The notes: generated by a model from the letters alone, not told the origin. A DNA stretch of 64,000 bases from an uncultured Pelagibacteraceae bacterium (GCA_902594865.1 CACJNV010000003.1:1-64000), one strand, 5' to 3'; shown: positions 42,947-52,683, numbered from the stretch's first letter. Program-made: numbers and translations.

Positions 42947-44611
42947 TTAATCTTTATAAAAAAAGTAATAAGAGTTAATTTTTTTTATTTTTAATTTATT
43001 ATCTATTTTGTAGTTAGTGCAAATTTTCTTACTATACATACAATACCCACTTATTGGATTTAAAATTATTTTACCTTCAAGTGTATTAATGTTAAAATTA
43101 GTCAGCTGATTTTCATCATTCATTGAATAATATTTTGGCCATGGATGATTGTTATAATCATTATTAGTATAAAAAATTCTATACAAGTTTTTTGTTGTTA
43201 TAATAGTTATAAAAAGAATAATTAAAATATTAAACAATTTTTTAGCATTTTTTTTAAAATTATAGTGCATAGCTAAATAAGCAAATATAAAACAAATTAA
43301 ACTTATGATGTAAGAATAACCGTATCTAAAAACTGGAACTTTCAGTAACCAAAATAATGTGGATATAAACATTAAAATAATTAAACTTAAAAAAGTTTTA
43401 TCTATAATTAATTTTTTTCGTTTTTTTTTAATTGTGTGAAATAGTAAAATTAGAATTATCAAAAAAGTCAAATAAGGTAAAAGAATACCTAAAATCTTCT
43501 TTAAATGAATTTGTGACCAATAAGGAAACCAAAATAGATCTTTCAAATATGTTTCTTTTGAAACCTCTTGTTTGTCATTATCATTAATCGAACGAACATA
43601 ATCTGGCCATCCCTTAGTCCAAGCTTCATTTTCAAATGATACACTTTCAACTTCTTTAATATCAGTCCAAAATAAGGAGGAATTACATAATGATTTGACT
43701 GGATATAGAACACATCCAGAGACAATTATATTTTTTAATATCCAAAAAATACCAAAAATGATTATGAAATAGACTCTTTTTAATTTTAGAATTTCTTTCA
43801 AACTAGTATTCTTTAATAATATAACACTAAAAAAAATACTAAGTAACAAAGTAATCTTATTAAAAATTATAAATGGTATTAGAACAAGATTATTTGCAAT
43901 ACTTTTAACTTCTGTTTTATTAAGACTTAACATTTCGGAAATTAAAAAAAAAAATAAAAAATGTGATGGAGCATCATTTCCATACTCACTGTATCGATTC
44001 ATTTTGTATGCAATAAAAATTGATGCTGAAATTAAGAAAAAAAAATGAAAATCATATTTTTGCCTCTTATTTTTTTCATAAATTTTACTAAAAAAATTGA
44101 TCATAACCGCCGAAGCAATTAGAGCTTGAGCATATACAATTCCATTTTCCCCAAATATTATGTTGTTTGATATTGCTGAGAGATATTGAATAATAGATAT
44201 ATGACCATATCTAAAATGAAGGTTAGATAGACCAAATAAAATTTTTTCTTCATTTAAAATTTTTATATAGGGTAAGTGATATAATCCAGCATCAGGTCTA
44301 TAAACATGGCTTTCATAAATTAATAGAGTAATTATTATTGTAGAAAATATTAAGAATAGAAAAAATTGTTTTGTAAAATAGATATCTTTTTTTTTTATTA
44401 AAAATATTATTGGCAGAATAAGAACTAAAGTATTTATTGATTTATTTAATGGAAAAAAAAAATTTAAAAAAAGTGCTATAAAACTTAATATAATCAATCC
44501 ATATAAAAGCTGAGATGAAAAATAATCTAAATTTTTCTTATTTTCATTTGATAAGAATAAACCTAATGGTGTAAATAGGATGAGTATTAAAAAAGATTGT
44601 AAAATAAGCAT
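42947..44611 (-). CDS. Large polytopic membrane protein, possible GT-C-type glycosyltransferase
   Basis: The 554-residue protein has about twelve hydrophobic segments. A loop near residues 100-120 carries 'YRPDAGLYHLPYI', with an acidic residue placed like the GT-C catalytic Asp. A large soluble part follows residue 300. Similar membrane proteins occur in Leptospira-type and other LPS clusters, but I cannot name a function. A DPM1-like GT2 is divergently encoded from 44624, the same arrangement seen at 33.6-35 kb, which supports a polyprenyl-phosphate-sugar-dependent transferase. Confidence 0.5.
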   Translation of the reverse strand: MLILQSFLILILFTPLGLFLSNENKKNLDYFSSQLLYGLIILSFIALFLNFFFPLNKSINTLVLILPIIFLIKKKDIYFTKQFFLFLIFSTIIITLLIYESHVYRPDAGLYHLPYIKILNEEKILFGLSNLHFRYGHISIIQYLSAISNNIIFGENGIVYAQALIASAVMINFFSKIYEKNKRQKYDFHFFFLISASIFIAYKMNRYSEYGNDAPSHFLFFFLISEMLSLNKTEVKSIANNLVLIPFIIFNKITLLLSIFFSVILLKNTSLKEILKLKRVYFIIIFGIFWILKNIIVSGCVLYPVKSLCNSSLFWTDIKEVESVSFENEAWTKGWPDYVRSINDNDKQEVSKETYLKDLFWFPYWSQIHLKKILGILLPYLTFLIILILLFHTIKKKRKKLIIDKTFLSLIILMFISTLFWLLKVPVFRYGYSYIISLICFIFAYLAMHYNFKKNAKKLFNILIILFITIITTKNLYRIFYTNNDYNNHPWPKYYSMNDENQLTNFNINTLEGKIILNPISGYCMYSKKICTNYKIDNKLKIKKINSYYFFYKD

Positions 44612-44623
44612 AGATAAAATTGA

Positions 44624-45325
44624 ATGAACAATCCTAAATTAACAATTATTATACCTGCTTACAATGAAATAAATACAATACAAAATTTAATAGACAAAGT
44701 TTCAAATTTAAAAATTGATAAACAGATTATTTTAATTGACGATAACTCGGAAGATGGAACTAGTGAGATAATCAAGAAAAATAGTAACAAACTCGATAAG
44801 ATAATTATTCATAATAAAAATATGGGCAAAGGTGCAGCAATCAAAAGTGCACAAAAATTTATTGAAGGTAAATACGTAGTTATTCAAGACGCTGATTTAG
44901 AATATGATCCAAATGATTTATACAGCTTACTAGATGAAATTGAAAAAAATAGATATAAGGTTGTATACGGTTCTAGAGTACTTAAAAATCCATTAAATAA
45001 AAAATCTCAAAATTTTAGTCACAGTTTAAGAATTGCTGGAAATATTTTTTTAACGAAATTATCAAATTTATTAAATAGGCAAAAATTAACTGATGCACAT
45101 ACTTGTTATAAAATTTTTGAGTCAAATCTATTTAAGTCGATTAAATTAAATGAAAAAGATTTTTCATTTTGTCCTGAAATTACAACTAAACTATCTCTAT
45201 TAAATGAAAAAATTTTAGAGGTACCAATAAATTATAAAGGAAGAACATATGATCAAGGAAAAAAAATAAAAGCCTATGATGGTTTAAAAGCTATATATGT
45301 ATTATTAAAATATAGATTTTTTTAA
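44624..45325 (+). CDS. DPM1-like GT2 glycosyltransferase
   Basis: 'LTIIIPAYNEINTIQNLI', 'LIDDNSEDGT', 'NMGKGAAIKSA' and 'IQDADLEYDP' form a textbook polyprenyl-phosphate mannose/glucose synthase-like GT2 domain. At 233 residues it lacks the membrane tail of the 34982 homologue. It likely makes an undecaprenyl-phosphate sugar for a GT-C enzyme. It starts 12 bases from the divergent membrane gene and abuts the FkbM gene that follows. Confidence 0.83.
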   Translation: MNNPKLTIIIPAYNEINTIQNLIDKVSNLKIDKQIILIDDNSEDGTSEIIKKNSNKLDKIIIHNKNMGKGAAIKSAQKFIEGKYVVIQDADLEYDPNDLYSLLDEIEKNRYKVVYGSRVLKNPLNKKSQNFSHSLRIAGNIFLTKLSNLLNRQKLTDAHTCYKIFESNLFKSIKLNEKDFSFCPEITTKLSLLNEKILEVPINYKGRTYDQGKKIKAYDGLKAIYVLLKYRFF

Positions 45326-46156
45326 ATGCTAATTAGATTAAAATACTTTTTAGTAAAATATTTAGAAAAAATTCCTTTAGTTCAATTTATTATTTATAAT
45401 AATCTTAAATATTTTAAGTTTCTTCTTCCTCATGACAAAGATTATTTAGGATTAAATTTGCTTTTTAATAAAAATGAAGAAGGCACATTTTTAGATGTAG
45501 GTGGAAATATTGGTTTATCAACTTTAGGATTTAGATATTTAGGTTTTAAAAATAATGAAATATTAATTTTTGAACCAGATCAAAACTTAATAAAAACATA
45601 TCTAATCCCGATAAAATCTAAAGATAATAAAATTAAAATCTATCCCTTTGGTCTTTCAAATAAAAATGAGAGTAGATTTTTATACAAGGCAATTTACAAA
45701 AATTTACAAGTTCATGTTAATAATAGTTTTAGTAAAAAATATATTTACGAAAAGATAAAAAACAATTACCCACTTAAGTATAAGTATTTTAAATATAGAA
45801 AAACAAAATATAAACTAAAAATTTTTGATAATATAAACTATAAAAAAAAAATTTCTTTTATCAAAATTGATGTGGAAGGATATGATCATCTAGTTTTGGA
45901 AGGTATGAAGAATTTTTTAAAAAAAAATTGTCCTATTTTTTTGATTGAATATAATAAGTCAAATTTTTCAAAAATTTGGATTAATTTAAAGACAAAATAC
46001 AGATGTTATAGATTTAATATTGACAATAAAAGTTTTGACGAGTTTTCTAAAAAAGAAGTTCAAGGTTTAGAAAAAGGTTATATTTTTGATAAAAAATATA
46101 ATAAAAACAGTTTAAATTTTTTTTTAATTCCAAAAAAATTTAAATTTAAATTTTAA
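45326..46156 (+). CDS. FkbM-family methyltransferase
   Basis: Class I methyltransferase of 276 residues with motif I 'TFLDVGGNIGLSTLGF', acidic 'IFEPDQN' and the FkbM-type 'SFIKIDVEGYDHLVLEGM'. It starts at the base after the GT2 stop and is followed 17 bases later by a C-methyltransferase. It probably O-methylates a sugar on the surface glycan; the position is unknown. Confidence 0.82.
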   Translation: MLIRLKYFLVKYLEKIPLVQFIIYNNLKYFKFLLPHDKDYLGLNLLFNKNEEGTFLDVGGNIGLSTLGFRYLGFKNNEILIFEPDQNLIKTYLIPIKSKDNKIKIYPFGLSNKNESRFLYKAIYKNLQVHVNNSFSKKYIYEKIKNNYPLKYKYFKYRKTKYKLKIFDNINYKKKISFIKIDVEGYDHLVLEGMKNFLKKNCPIFLIEYNKSNFSKIWINLKTKYRCYRFNIDNKSFDEFSKKEVQGLEKGYIFDKKYNKNSLNFFLIPKKFKFKF

Positions 46157-46173
46157 TTAAAAGTATAAAGTTA

Positions 46174-47457
46174 ATGAAAAAATTTTATAAAATAAAATCT
46201 TGTAGAATTTGTAAAAGCAAAAAAATTATAAAAATTGTTGATTTAAAAAAGCAATATATCCAGGGTTCATTTATTAAAAAAAACCATCCAAAGCCATTTA
46301 TTGAAAAAATTCCTTTAGAACTTTTACTATGTAAAAAATGTTCACTTGTCCAAACTTCGTATACAGTAAATAAAAATTTATTGTATAGCAATTATTGGTA
46401 TTCTTCTGGGATCAATTTAACCATGAAAAATCATTTGAAAGATTTAGCTGGAGAAATACAAAAATTATTTATAAGAAATAATACAAAAATTGAAATATTA
46501 GACATTGGATGTAATGACGGCACATTGTTAAAAAATTTTAATAATAAGTTTAAAAAATATGGAATTGATCCAAGTCAGATTGCAAAAAAAATTAAAAACA
46601 AAAATATAAAAATTTTTAACGATTTTTTCCCTCCAAAAAAAAAAGAATTAGAAAACATGAATATTAAATTCAATGTTATAACATCTATAGCAATGTTTTA
46701 TGACATTGACGATCCAAACGCCTTTGTTAAGAAAATTAAGTATTACCTAAGCAGAGATGGAGTATGGGTATTTGAACTCTCATACCTAATCGATATGATT
46801 AAACTAAATTCATTTGATACTATCTGTCATGAACACTTGGAATATTATTCCCTTACGTCAATAAATTATCTTTTAAAAAAAAACAAACTGAAATTATTTA
46901 AAGTAAGCCAAAATTCAATAAACGGCGGCAGTATAAGATGTTATGTTACTCATCAAGATAATAATTTATATTCAAATTTTAAGAATTTAAAAAAAATTAA
47001 TAAACTATTAAATAATGAAAAAAAAGTTAAAGTTAATTCAATAGGTTATTATTCTAAATTTAATAAAAAAATATCTCATATAAAAAAAAATTTATTATCA
47101 ATAATCAAAAAAATTAATCAAAAATCACAAAAGATTTATATATTAGGCGCATCAACAAAAGGAAATACAATTTTACAGTATTTAGGACTTGACTCGAAAG
47201 TTATTCCAATTGCAATAGAAAGAAACAAAAGTAAAGTAGGTGCTAAAACTATAGGTAGTGAAATTAAAATTCTTGATGAAAAAATTATAAAAAAAAATCC
47301 TCCAGATTTCATGCTAGTTTTGCCTTGGCATTTTAGATCAGAAATTCTGAAAAGAGAAATTAATTTTATAAATAAAGGTGGTTCTTTAATCTTTCCTTTG
47401 CCAAATATTCACATCGTAAATAAGAATAATATTCAATTTTATGCAAAAAAAAATTAA
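46174..47457 (+). CDS. NDP-sugar C-methyltransferase (TylCIII/EvaC-like)
   Basis: Three parts are visible in 427 residues. First is an N-terminal zinc-binding region with 'CRICKSKK' and 'LLCKKCSLVQT'. Next is a SAM domain with 'ILDIGCNDGTLLKNF' and 'ICHEHLEYYS'. Last is the C-terminal domain with 'NGGSIRCYVTH' and 'YILGASTKGNTILQYL'. This is the architecture of enzymes that add a C-methyl group at C3 of 4-keto-deoxysugars, giving branched sugars. It overlaps the fcl gene by 17 bases. Confidence 0.85.
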   Translation: MKKFYKIKSCRICKSKKIIKIVDLKKQYIQGSFIKKNHPKPFIEKIPLELLLCKKCSLVQTSYTVNKNLLYSNYWYSSGINLTMKNHLKDLAGEIQKLFIRNNTKIEILDIGCNDGTLLKNFNNKFKKYGIDPSQIAKKIKNKNIKIFNDFFPPKKKELENMNIKFNVITSIAMFYDIDDPNAFVKKIKYYLSRDGVWVFELSYLIDMIKLNSFDTICHEHLEYYSLTSINYLLKKNKLKLFKVSQNSINGGSIRCYVTHQDNNLYSNFKNLKKINKLLNNEKKVKVNSIGYYSKFNKKISHIKKNLLSIIKKINQKSQKIYILGASTKGNTILQYLGLDSKVIPIAIERNKSKVGAKTIGSEIKILDEKIIKKNPPDFMLVLPWHFRSEILKREINFINKGGSLIFPLPNIHIVNKNNIQFYAKKN

Positions 47458-48379
47458 TAAAAATTCAAAAATTTTTCTTGCAGGACACAATGGTTTAGTT
47501 GGTTCAGCAATTTATAGAAAGCTAAAGTTTGATGGATATAAAAATGTAGTTGTTAAGACAAAAAAGGAATTAGATTTAAGAGATCAAAAAAGAGTATTTT
47601 TATTTTTTAAAAAAAAAAAATTTCATGCTGTTATTAACGCAGCTGCTACAGTTGGAGGAATTCATGCGAATAATAAATATAAGGCAGATTTTATTTATAA
47701 CAACATCTCAATTCAATCAAACATTATTCACGCCTCATATTTAAATAATGTTGAGCATATGATTTTTTTAGGATCAAGTTGTGTATATCCAAAAAATTCA
47801 AAACAACCTATTAAAGAAAAATATTTGTTAAGTGGTGAGCTAGAAAAGACCAATGAACCATACGCAATAGCAAAAATTGCAGGTATAAAAATGTGCGAAA
47901 GTTATAACTCTCAGTATGGTACTAATTATAAATGTTTAATGCCTACAAACACTTATGGTCCAAATGATAATTATGATCTTTTAACTTCTCATTTTTATCC
48001 AGCTTTAATAAGAAAAGTTCATGAGGCAAAAATTAATAAAAAAAAAAATATAACTATATGGGGAAACGGAAAATCTTATAGAGAATTGATTTATGTAGAT
48101 GATCTAGCTGATGCTTGTATATATTTTTTAAAAAAAAAGACAAAACATAGTTTAATTAATATCGGCTCAAATGAGGAAAGGAGAATCATAGATTATGCCA
48201 AGTTTGTAATTAAAAAAGTTGGTGTTAAGATAAAAATAAAACTAGATAAAAAAAAACCTAACGGAACTTTTAGAAAGAAATTAGATACAAATTTAGCTAA
48301 TAAGTATGGATGGAAAGCTAAAATAAGTTTAGATCAAGGTTTTGATAAAGTTTACAGATCTTTTTTGAGCAATTCATGA
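47441..48379 (+). CDS. fcl: GDP-L-fucose synthase
   Basis: Fcl converts GDP-4-keto-6-deoxymannose to GDP-L-fucose. The 312-residue protein has 'LAGHNGLVGSAI', 'AATVGGIHANN', 'FLGSSCVYPKNS', catalytic 'YAIAK' and 'PTNTYGPNDNYD', all strongly family-specific. Its substrate would be made by gmd, which is 3.3 kb away on the opposite strand. A run of 12 A (47609-47620) lies within the frame. It overlaps the C-methyltransferase end, so that enzyme might act on the same 4-keto intermediate. Confidence 0.9.
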   Translation: MQKKINKNSKIFLAGHNGLVGSAIYRKLKFDGYKNVVVKTKKELDLRDQKRVFLFFKKKKFHAVINAAATVGGIHANNKYKADFIYNNISIQSNIIHASYLNNVEHMIFLGSSCVYPKNSKQPIKEKYLLSGELEKTNEPYAIAKIAGIKMCESYNSQYGTNYKCLMPTNTYGPNDNYDLLTSHFYPALIRKVHEAKINKKKNITIWGNGKSYRELIYVDDLADACIYFLKKKTKHSLINIGSNEERRIIDYAKFVIKKVGVKIKIKLDKKKPNGTFRKKLDTNLANKYGWKAKISLDQGFDKVYRSFLSNS

Positions 48380-48389
48380 TTTACTTTTC

Positions 48390-49415
48390 TTAAGTTTGTG
48401 TTGGGCTTTCCAAATTTAATAAAATTTCATTTTTTTTATAATTTAATGATTTCATTCTTTTTCCAGGCAAAATTCCAACATATCTATTATATTCTTTGTA
48501 AATCTTTAACTCATTATATTGGTCACTTGTATTTCTAATTTTATTTATTCTATAATTTAGCTTTATTAATTCCTCTTGATTTTTTGAAATTTCAAAATTA
48601 CCTCTAAAAATATCTTTGTATGAAGAAAGTATTTTATAAATAAAATTTAAAATTTTGTTGTTACTTTTTTCAATATCTTTAATAAAATATTTTGGTTTTA
48701 TATTAACACTTTTACCCAAACTCGATAGTAGCTCTGGCCAAAAAATGTCATTACATACAAATGTGTATAATCCAGGTTTTTCTTTTTCGTAAACTATGTT
48801 TATTAAGGCTTTTTTAATCAGAGAAACAAAAGTTATCCAGGCAGGTGTTTCTGGTAATTCAAAAATTCTTTTATCTTCAATTAATTTAATTATGTTTATA
48901 CTCGCTCTTTGAAATTTACCATGTACTTCAGCAAGCCTTAAATTGTATATCTCAATATTATTTTTTTTTCCCAACTCATTAAAATAATTTTCAGCAAATC
49001 TTTTATTTGACGCATAGATTGAGCTAGAAAAAAAATAATTTTTTAATTTCTTTCTTTTTTTGTCCATACCAAATGCATTCATTGTACTTGCAAAGACAAA
49101 TTTTGATTTTTTTTTCATATTTGGAATAATTATATTTGCTCTTTTCTTATAGAAATTTTTTATTTCTTTTAAAGTTCCACTATTAGGAGCCGAAAGCTCA
49201 AAAATTAGATCTGCACTCTTAATTTCAGAAATAATTTTCTCCTCATTTAGTTCTCCAATAACATTTTTAATTTTGTAAAAATTGAAAAAAGATGATTTTA
49301 CTGCAACCGTGGAATTACAAACAATCTCAATATCTGTAGTATCTTTAAATTCATATGACAACTCTTTACCAATTTGACCAGTTGCTCCTAGCAAAAAAAT
49401 TTTTTTATTTGCCAT
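48390..49415 (-). CDS. NAD-dependent epimerase/dehydratase-like SDR
   Basis: The N-terminus 'IFLLGATGQIGKEL' binds a dinucleotide. 'FASTMNAFG' and YASNK supply the catalytic Ser/Thr, Tyr and Lys. At 341 residues it is a normal extended SDR with an unusual long C-terminal region from residue 240, rich in Lys and Asn, which may form a separate helical unit. It overlaps the Gfo/Idh gene by 11 bases, so the two probably act on the same sugar. Confidence 0.75.
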   Translation of the reverse strand: MANKKIFLLGATGQIGKELSYEFKDTTDIEIVCNSTVAVKSSFFNFYKIKNVIGELNEEKIISEIKSADLIFELSAPNSGTLKEIKNFYKKRANIIIPNMKKKSKFVFASTMNAFGMDKKRKKLKNYFFSSSIYASNKRFAENYFNELGKKNNIEIYNLRLAEVHGKFQRASINIIKLIEDKRIFELPETPAWITFVSLIKKALINIVYEKEKPGLYTFVCNDIFWPELLSSLGKSVNIKPKYFIKDIEKSNNKILNFIYKILSSYKDIFRGNFEISKNQEELIKLNYRINKIRNTSDQYNELKIYKEYNRYVGILPGKRMKSLNYKKNEILLNLESPTQT

Positions 49416-50373
49416 AGAATAATTCAGTAATTTGTGAGGTGAGAAGAAAGGAGTTGTAAGACAGATCGCTTTCTTTTTTGTTTTTGAAAGACTCTAAAAA
49501 ATCATTCCAGTATACCCTAGCAACATCAAAAGAGTTGTTAGGAAAATTTAAAAATTCATTATCTTTTATTATGAATTCAGAATTTTTATTATTTTTAATT
49601 TTTAGGTTTGAGTTATTATCAAAAAGAAAAAGATCAATTGAGCAATTATCAAAATTATATTCAATTTTATTATGAGTATTCCGTAAAGTAGATATTATGA
49701 ATTCACATTTAATTTGATTTTTTTTGTTATCAACTAACTCAAAATTACCAAAAGACTCAATATCAAGATTATTCTCATATTTTTTTTCTGAATTAAATTT
49801 TAAAATTTCTTGTGCATATGTAGTAAATAAAACACAATCAAACCAATGGGTTCCTGCTTCAAAAAAAATACCACCTCCTGATTGTTTAATTTCAGATCTA
49901 AAATTATCAAATTTGTAATTAATATCTCCAAAAAAAATTTTTACTGTTCTTAATGCTCCAAAAATATTTTGGTTTATAATTTTTCGCATAGAATTGACAA
50001 TACCCATTTTTCTTTTTGTATAGCCAATAGTTAACGAGCTCGCTTCAAAATTATTAGAAAAAAAATTATGCTCATTCAGGTTCAAGGCGTGAGGTTTTTC
50101 AAAAAAAATACCATTACAATTATTCTTGATTTTTTCAAAAATTTTTTTTCTTTCACCATAAGGCGTTGTAATAAGAATAATATCAACTTTCACAGATTTA
50201 ATTGCTTGATCCAGATCATCAAAAAATTTTATTTTTTTTTTTTCAACAATTTTTTTTTTAGATAAATTTAATTCACAAACCCATGAAACAATTACATCAT
50301 TTCTTGAGAGCAATATTGGTAGATGTACGTTCCATGCTACATTTCCTAATCCTACTATTCCAATTTTAATCAT
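49405..50373 (-). CDS. Gfo/Idh/MocA-family oxidoreductase
   Basis: The 322-residue protein begins 'KIGIVGLGNVAWNVHLPIL' (NAD-binding) and has the family 'FFEKPHALN' with its Lys, then 'GGGIFFEAGTHWFDCVL' containing the conserved GxxxDxxxH-like catalytic region. Such enzymes oxidise or reduce nucleotide-linked sugars, for example at C3. With the overlapping SDR it forms a two-gene unit divergent from the GT gene at 50508. Substrate unknown. Confidence 0.82.
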   Translation of the reverse strand: MIKIGIVGLGNVAWNVHLPILLSRNDVIVSWVCELNLSKKKIVEKKKIKFFDDLDQAIKSVKVDIILITTPYGERKKIFEKIKNNCNGIFFEKPHALNLNEHNFFSNNFEASSLTIGYTKRKMGIVNSMRKIINQNIFGALRTVKIFFGDINYKFDNFRSEIKQSGGGIFFEAGTHWFDCVLFTTYAQEILKFNSEKKYENNLDIESFGNFELVDNKKNQIKCEFIISTLRNTHNKIEYNFDNCSIDLFLFDNNSNLKIKNNKNSEFIIKDNEFLNFPNNSFDVARVYWNDFLESFKNKKESDLSYNSFLLTSQITELFYGK

Positions 50374-50407
50374 TTAGATATAGTTTTTTATACTATATTA
50401 CTGAAAT

Positions 50408-50515
50408 ATGAAAAAAAATTTTGAGTACCAAAAAGACAAAGATATATCGATTAAACATTTAATTTCTTCAGAGCAAAAAATTATTCTATTTGTATATTTA
50501 AAAAAATATGAATAG
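50408..50515 (+). CDS. Possible 35-residue small protein upstream of a glycosyltransferase
   Basis: An ATG at 50408 opens a 35-codon frame that ends with TAG at 50515, overlapping the start of the GT gene by 8 bases. The peptide is charged at the start and hydrophobic near the end. It occupies most of the otherwise empty 134-base gap. It could be a leader peptide, a remnant or chance; AT-rich DNA makes short frames like this common. Confidence 0.2.
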   Translation: MKKNFEYQKDKDISIKHLISSEQKIILFVYLKKYE

Positions 50516-51683
50516 AATTTTTTTAATATTGTGGGGTGACCCAAAATTTTATCAAACAATAATTTTTTTAGCAGAGATTTTATCAAGAAAGGGTTTTAAA
50601 GTTTTTATTTTATCTAAAAATACCAAGAAACAAAAAGATATAATTAAACAAGCAAATTTTGGTAAAAAAACAAAAATATTTGAAAGTCCAAATTTTTTTT
50701 TAGGTTATTCAAATTTTTTTGATTATTTTGTTTTTCTTATTTTTATTTTAATTAAAACTTTTTCTATAAAGCCAAGATGTATAATATTTTTCAACAAAAA
50801 GGCTCTTTTTAGTTCAATTTTATTAAATTTATTTAAAAGAAAGAATGTTAATTTTATTTATCATAATTTTGATTTCGAAATATTAAAAAACACACAAACT
50901 TTATTTGAAAAACTATATATCAAATTAGAATTTTTATGCTCAAATATTTGTGATTTTTTAATTTTTCCTTCTTTAGAAAGATCCAAAATATTTGTCAAAA
51001 ATGCTAAAAATAAATTTAGTAAAACATTTTATTTGATGAATTGTTTTCCAGTTAAAAGAATAAAAATTTCCTCACAAGAGTTTAGAAAATTTATAAAAAT
51101 AAATAATCTTAAAAATAAAAAAATAGTTTGTCATCTTGGTTCTATTGGCAAAGATCACTATTTAGAAGAAATTGTTGAGAGTTTTAAGTATGTAAATAAA
51201 AATACTATATTGGTAATTGGAGGAAATTCATTAAATGGTTATTCAAATATTTTAAAAAATATAATTAGAAAAAGTAATTTGCAAAAAAAAGTCTTCATTT
51301 TTGAAGATATAAGCAATGAGTTTTGGTTTGAAATTTTAAAATATTCAAATTTAGGTTTGTGCTTTTACAAACCTTCAGTTTTAAGTCATAAATTTATGGC
51401 AGGCACATCACAGAAATTTAACAATTATTTATTTTTTAAAATACCTATGCTTGTTAATAATAATTCTGATTTTAAAAATTTTAAAAAAAAATTTGATATT
51501 TTTAATATGATTAATCCAAGAAACCCTCGAAATATTGGTTTAAGTATTAATAAAATTTTTACTAATAAAAAAAGATACTATAAAATACAAAAAAATATGA
51601 AAAAGTCTTTTAATGAAAAGTTAAACTTTGAATATCAATATTCAATTAGTTATAAAAAAGTTTTTAAAATCATGAATATTTAA
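50508..51683 (+). CDS. GT-B glycosyltransferase (GT4-like)
   Basis: The 391-residue protein has a membrane-associated hydrophobic stretch at residues 70-90. A GT-B second domain begins at 'KIVCHLGSIGKDHYLEEIVESF', read here in two adjoining parts. 'SNLGLCFYKPSVLSHKFMAGTSQKF' sits where GT4 enzymes bind the donor, but the classical E-x7-E is weak. It looks like WbpH/capsular GT proteins of SAR11-type islands. The gene ends head-on with gmd, overlapping by 14 bases. Confidence 0.65.
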   Translation: MNRIFLILWGDPKFYQTIIFLAEILSRKGFKVFILSKNTKKQKDIIKQANFGKKTKIFESPNFFLGYSNFFDYFVFLIFILIKTFSIKPRCIIFFNKKALFSSILLNLFKRKNVNFIYHNFDFEILKNTQTLFEKLYIKLEFLCSNICDFLIFPSLERSKIFVKNAKNKFSKTFYLMNCFPVKRIKISSQEFRKFIKINNLKNKKIVCHLGSIGKDHYLEEIVESFKYVNKNTILVIGGNSLNGYSNILKNIIRKSNLQKKVFIFEDISNEFWFEILKYSNLGLCFYKPSVLSHKFMAGTSQKFNNYLFFKIPMLVNNNSDFKNFKKKFDIFNMINPRNPRNIGLSINKIFTNKKRYYKIQKNMKKSFNEKLNFEYQYSISYKKVFKIMNI

Positions 51684-52683
51684 TTTCTTCATCTATCATA
51701 ATTTTAATCAATTTATTCAAATCAGTTTTTGGCTTCCATTTCAATTTTTTTCTTGCCTTGGTTGAATTTCCAATCAATAAATTTACCTCAGCAGGTCTAA
51801 AATATTTTGGGTTAATTTTAATAATTGTTTTATTATTATCATTGTTCACAAGTCTCTCTTTTAAACCATGACCACGCCAACTAACATTCATATTCAGATA
51901 TTTTGTTGCTTTGTTGATAAAATCTTTGATTGAATAGGTTTTACCTGTAGATATTACGTAATCATCAGGTTTTTTTTGCTGTAGCATTTTCCACATTGCT
52001 TCAACGTATTCTTTAGCGTATCCCCAATCACGTTTAGCATACAAATTTCCTAACTCAAAAAATTTAATTTCTTTTTTTAAAATTTTTATTAATCCAATAA
52101 TTATTTTTCTTGTTACAAACTCTTCACCTCTAAGAGGTGATTCATGGTTAAAAAGAATACCAGATACTGCAAACATATTGTATGAAGATCTATAATTTTG
52201 TGTCGAATAATGAGCAAAAACTTTTGAGATTGCATATGGACTTTGTGGATTTAGAGTTGTTTTTTCATTCTGTACTTTACTTAAAACATCTCCAAACATT
52301 TCTGAAGAAGATGCTTGATAAAATTTTATTTTTGGGTTCATAGATCTTATTGTTTCTAAAATTCTTAATGTTCCTAATCCAGTTATATTAGAGGTATTTA
52401 AAGGGCTATTGAATGAAGCTTTAACAAATGATTGAGCCGCTAGATGATAAACTTCGGAAAATTTATATTTCTTGAATACCCTTTGAATTTCATATATTTC
52501 ACTTAATTCCATTTCTTCGAAAATAATATCATTTTCAATTCCAAGTCTTTTAAGTCTCCAATTAGATGATCTAGCAGACCTTCTATCAGTTCCTACAACT
52601 TTATATTTTTTTTCTAGTAATAATTTAGCTAAATATGCTCCATCTTGGCCTGATACCCCAGTAATTAGTGCTAATTTTTTCAT
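51670..52683 (-). CDS. gmd: GDP-mannose 4,6-dehydratase
   Basis: Gmd makes GDP-4-keto-6-deoxymannose from GDP-mannose. The protein (337 residues) has 'LITGVSGQDGAYLAKLLLEK', 'GTDRRSARSSNWRL', 'YHLAAQSFV', catalytic 'YAISK' and 'SPLRGEEFVTRKI', all characteristic. Its product would feed fcl (47441) or an alternative reductase. No manB or manC for GDP-mannose synthesis is in the window, so GDP-mannose must come from elsewhere. It is transcribed away from the 5S gene. Confidence 0.92.
   Translation of the reverse strand: MKKLALITGVSGQDGAYLAKLLLEKKYKVVGTDRRSARSSNWRLKRLGIENDIIFEEMELSEIYEIQRVFKKYKFSEVYHLAAQSFVKASFNSPLNTSNITGLGTLRILETIRSMNPKIKFYQASSSEMFGDVLSKVQNEKTTLNPQSPYAISKVFAHYSTQNYRSSYNMFAVSGILFNHESPLRGEEFVTRKIIIGLIKILKKEIKFFELGNLYAKRDWGYAKEYVEAMWKMLQQKKPDDYVISTGKTYSIKDFINKATKYLNMNVSWRGHGLKERLVNNDNNKTIIKINPKYFRPAEVNLLIGNSTKARKKLKWKPKTDLNKLIKIMIDEEIKYS

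Noticed and set aside
50398..50586. Minus-strand 62-residue open frame in the gap before the 50508 glycosyltransferase
   Set aside because: It largely overlaps the real glycosyltransferase start in antisense and has no recognisable protein feature.
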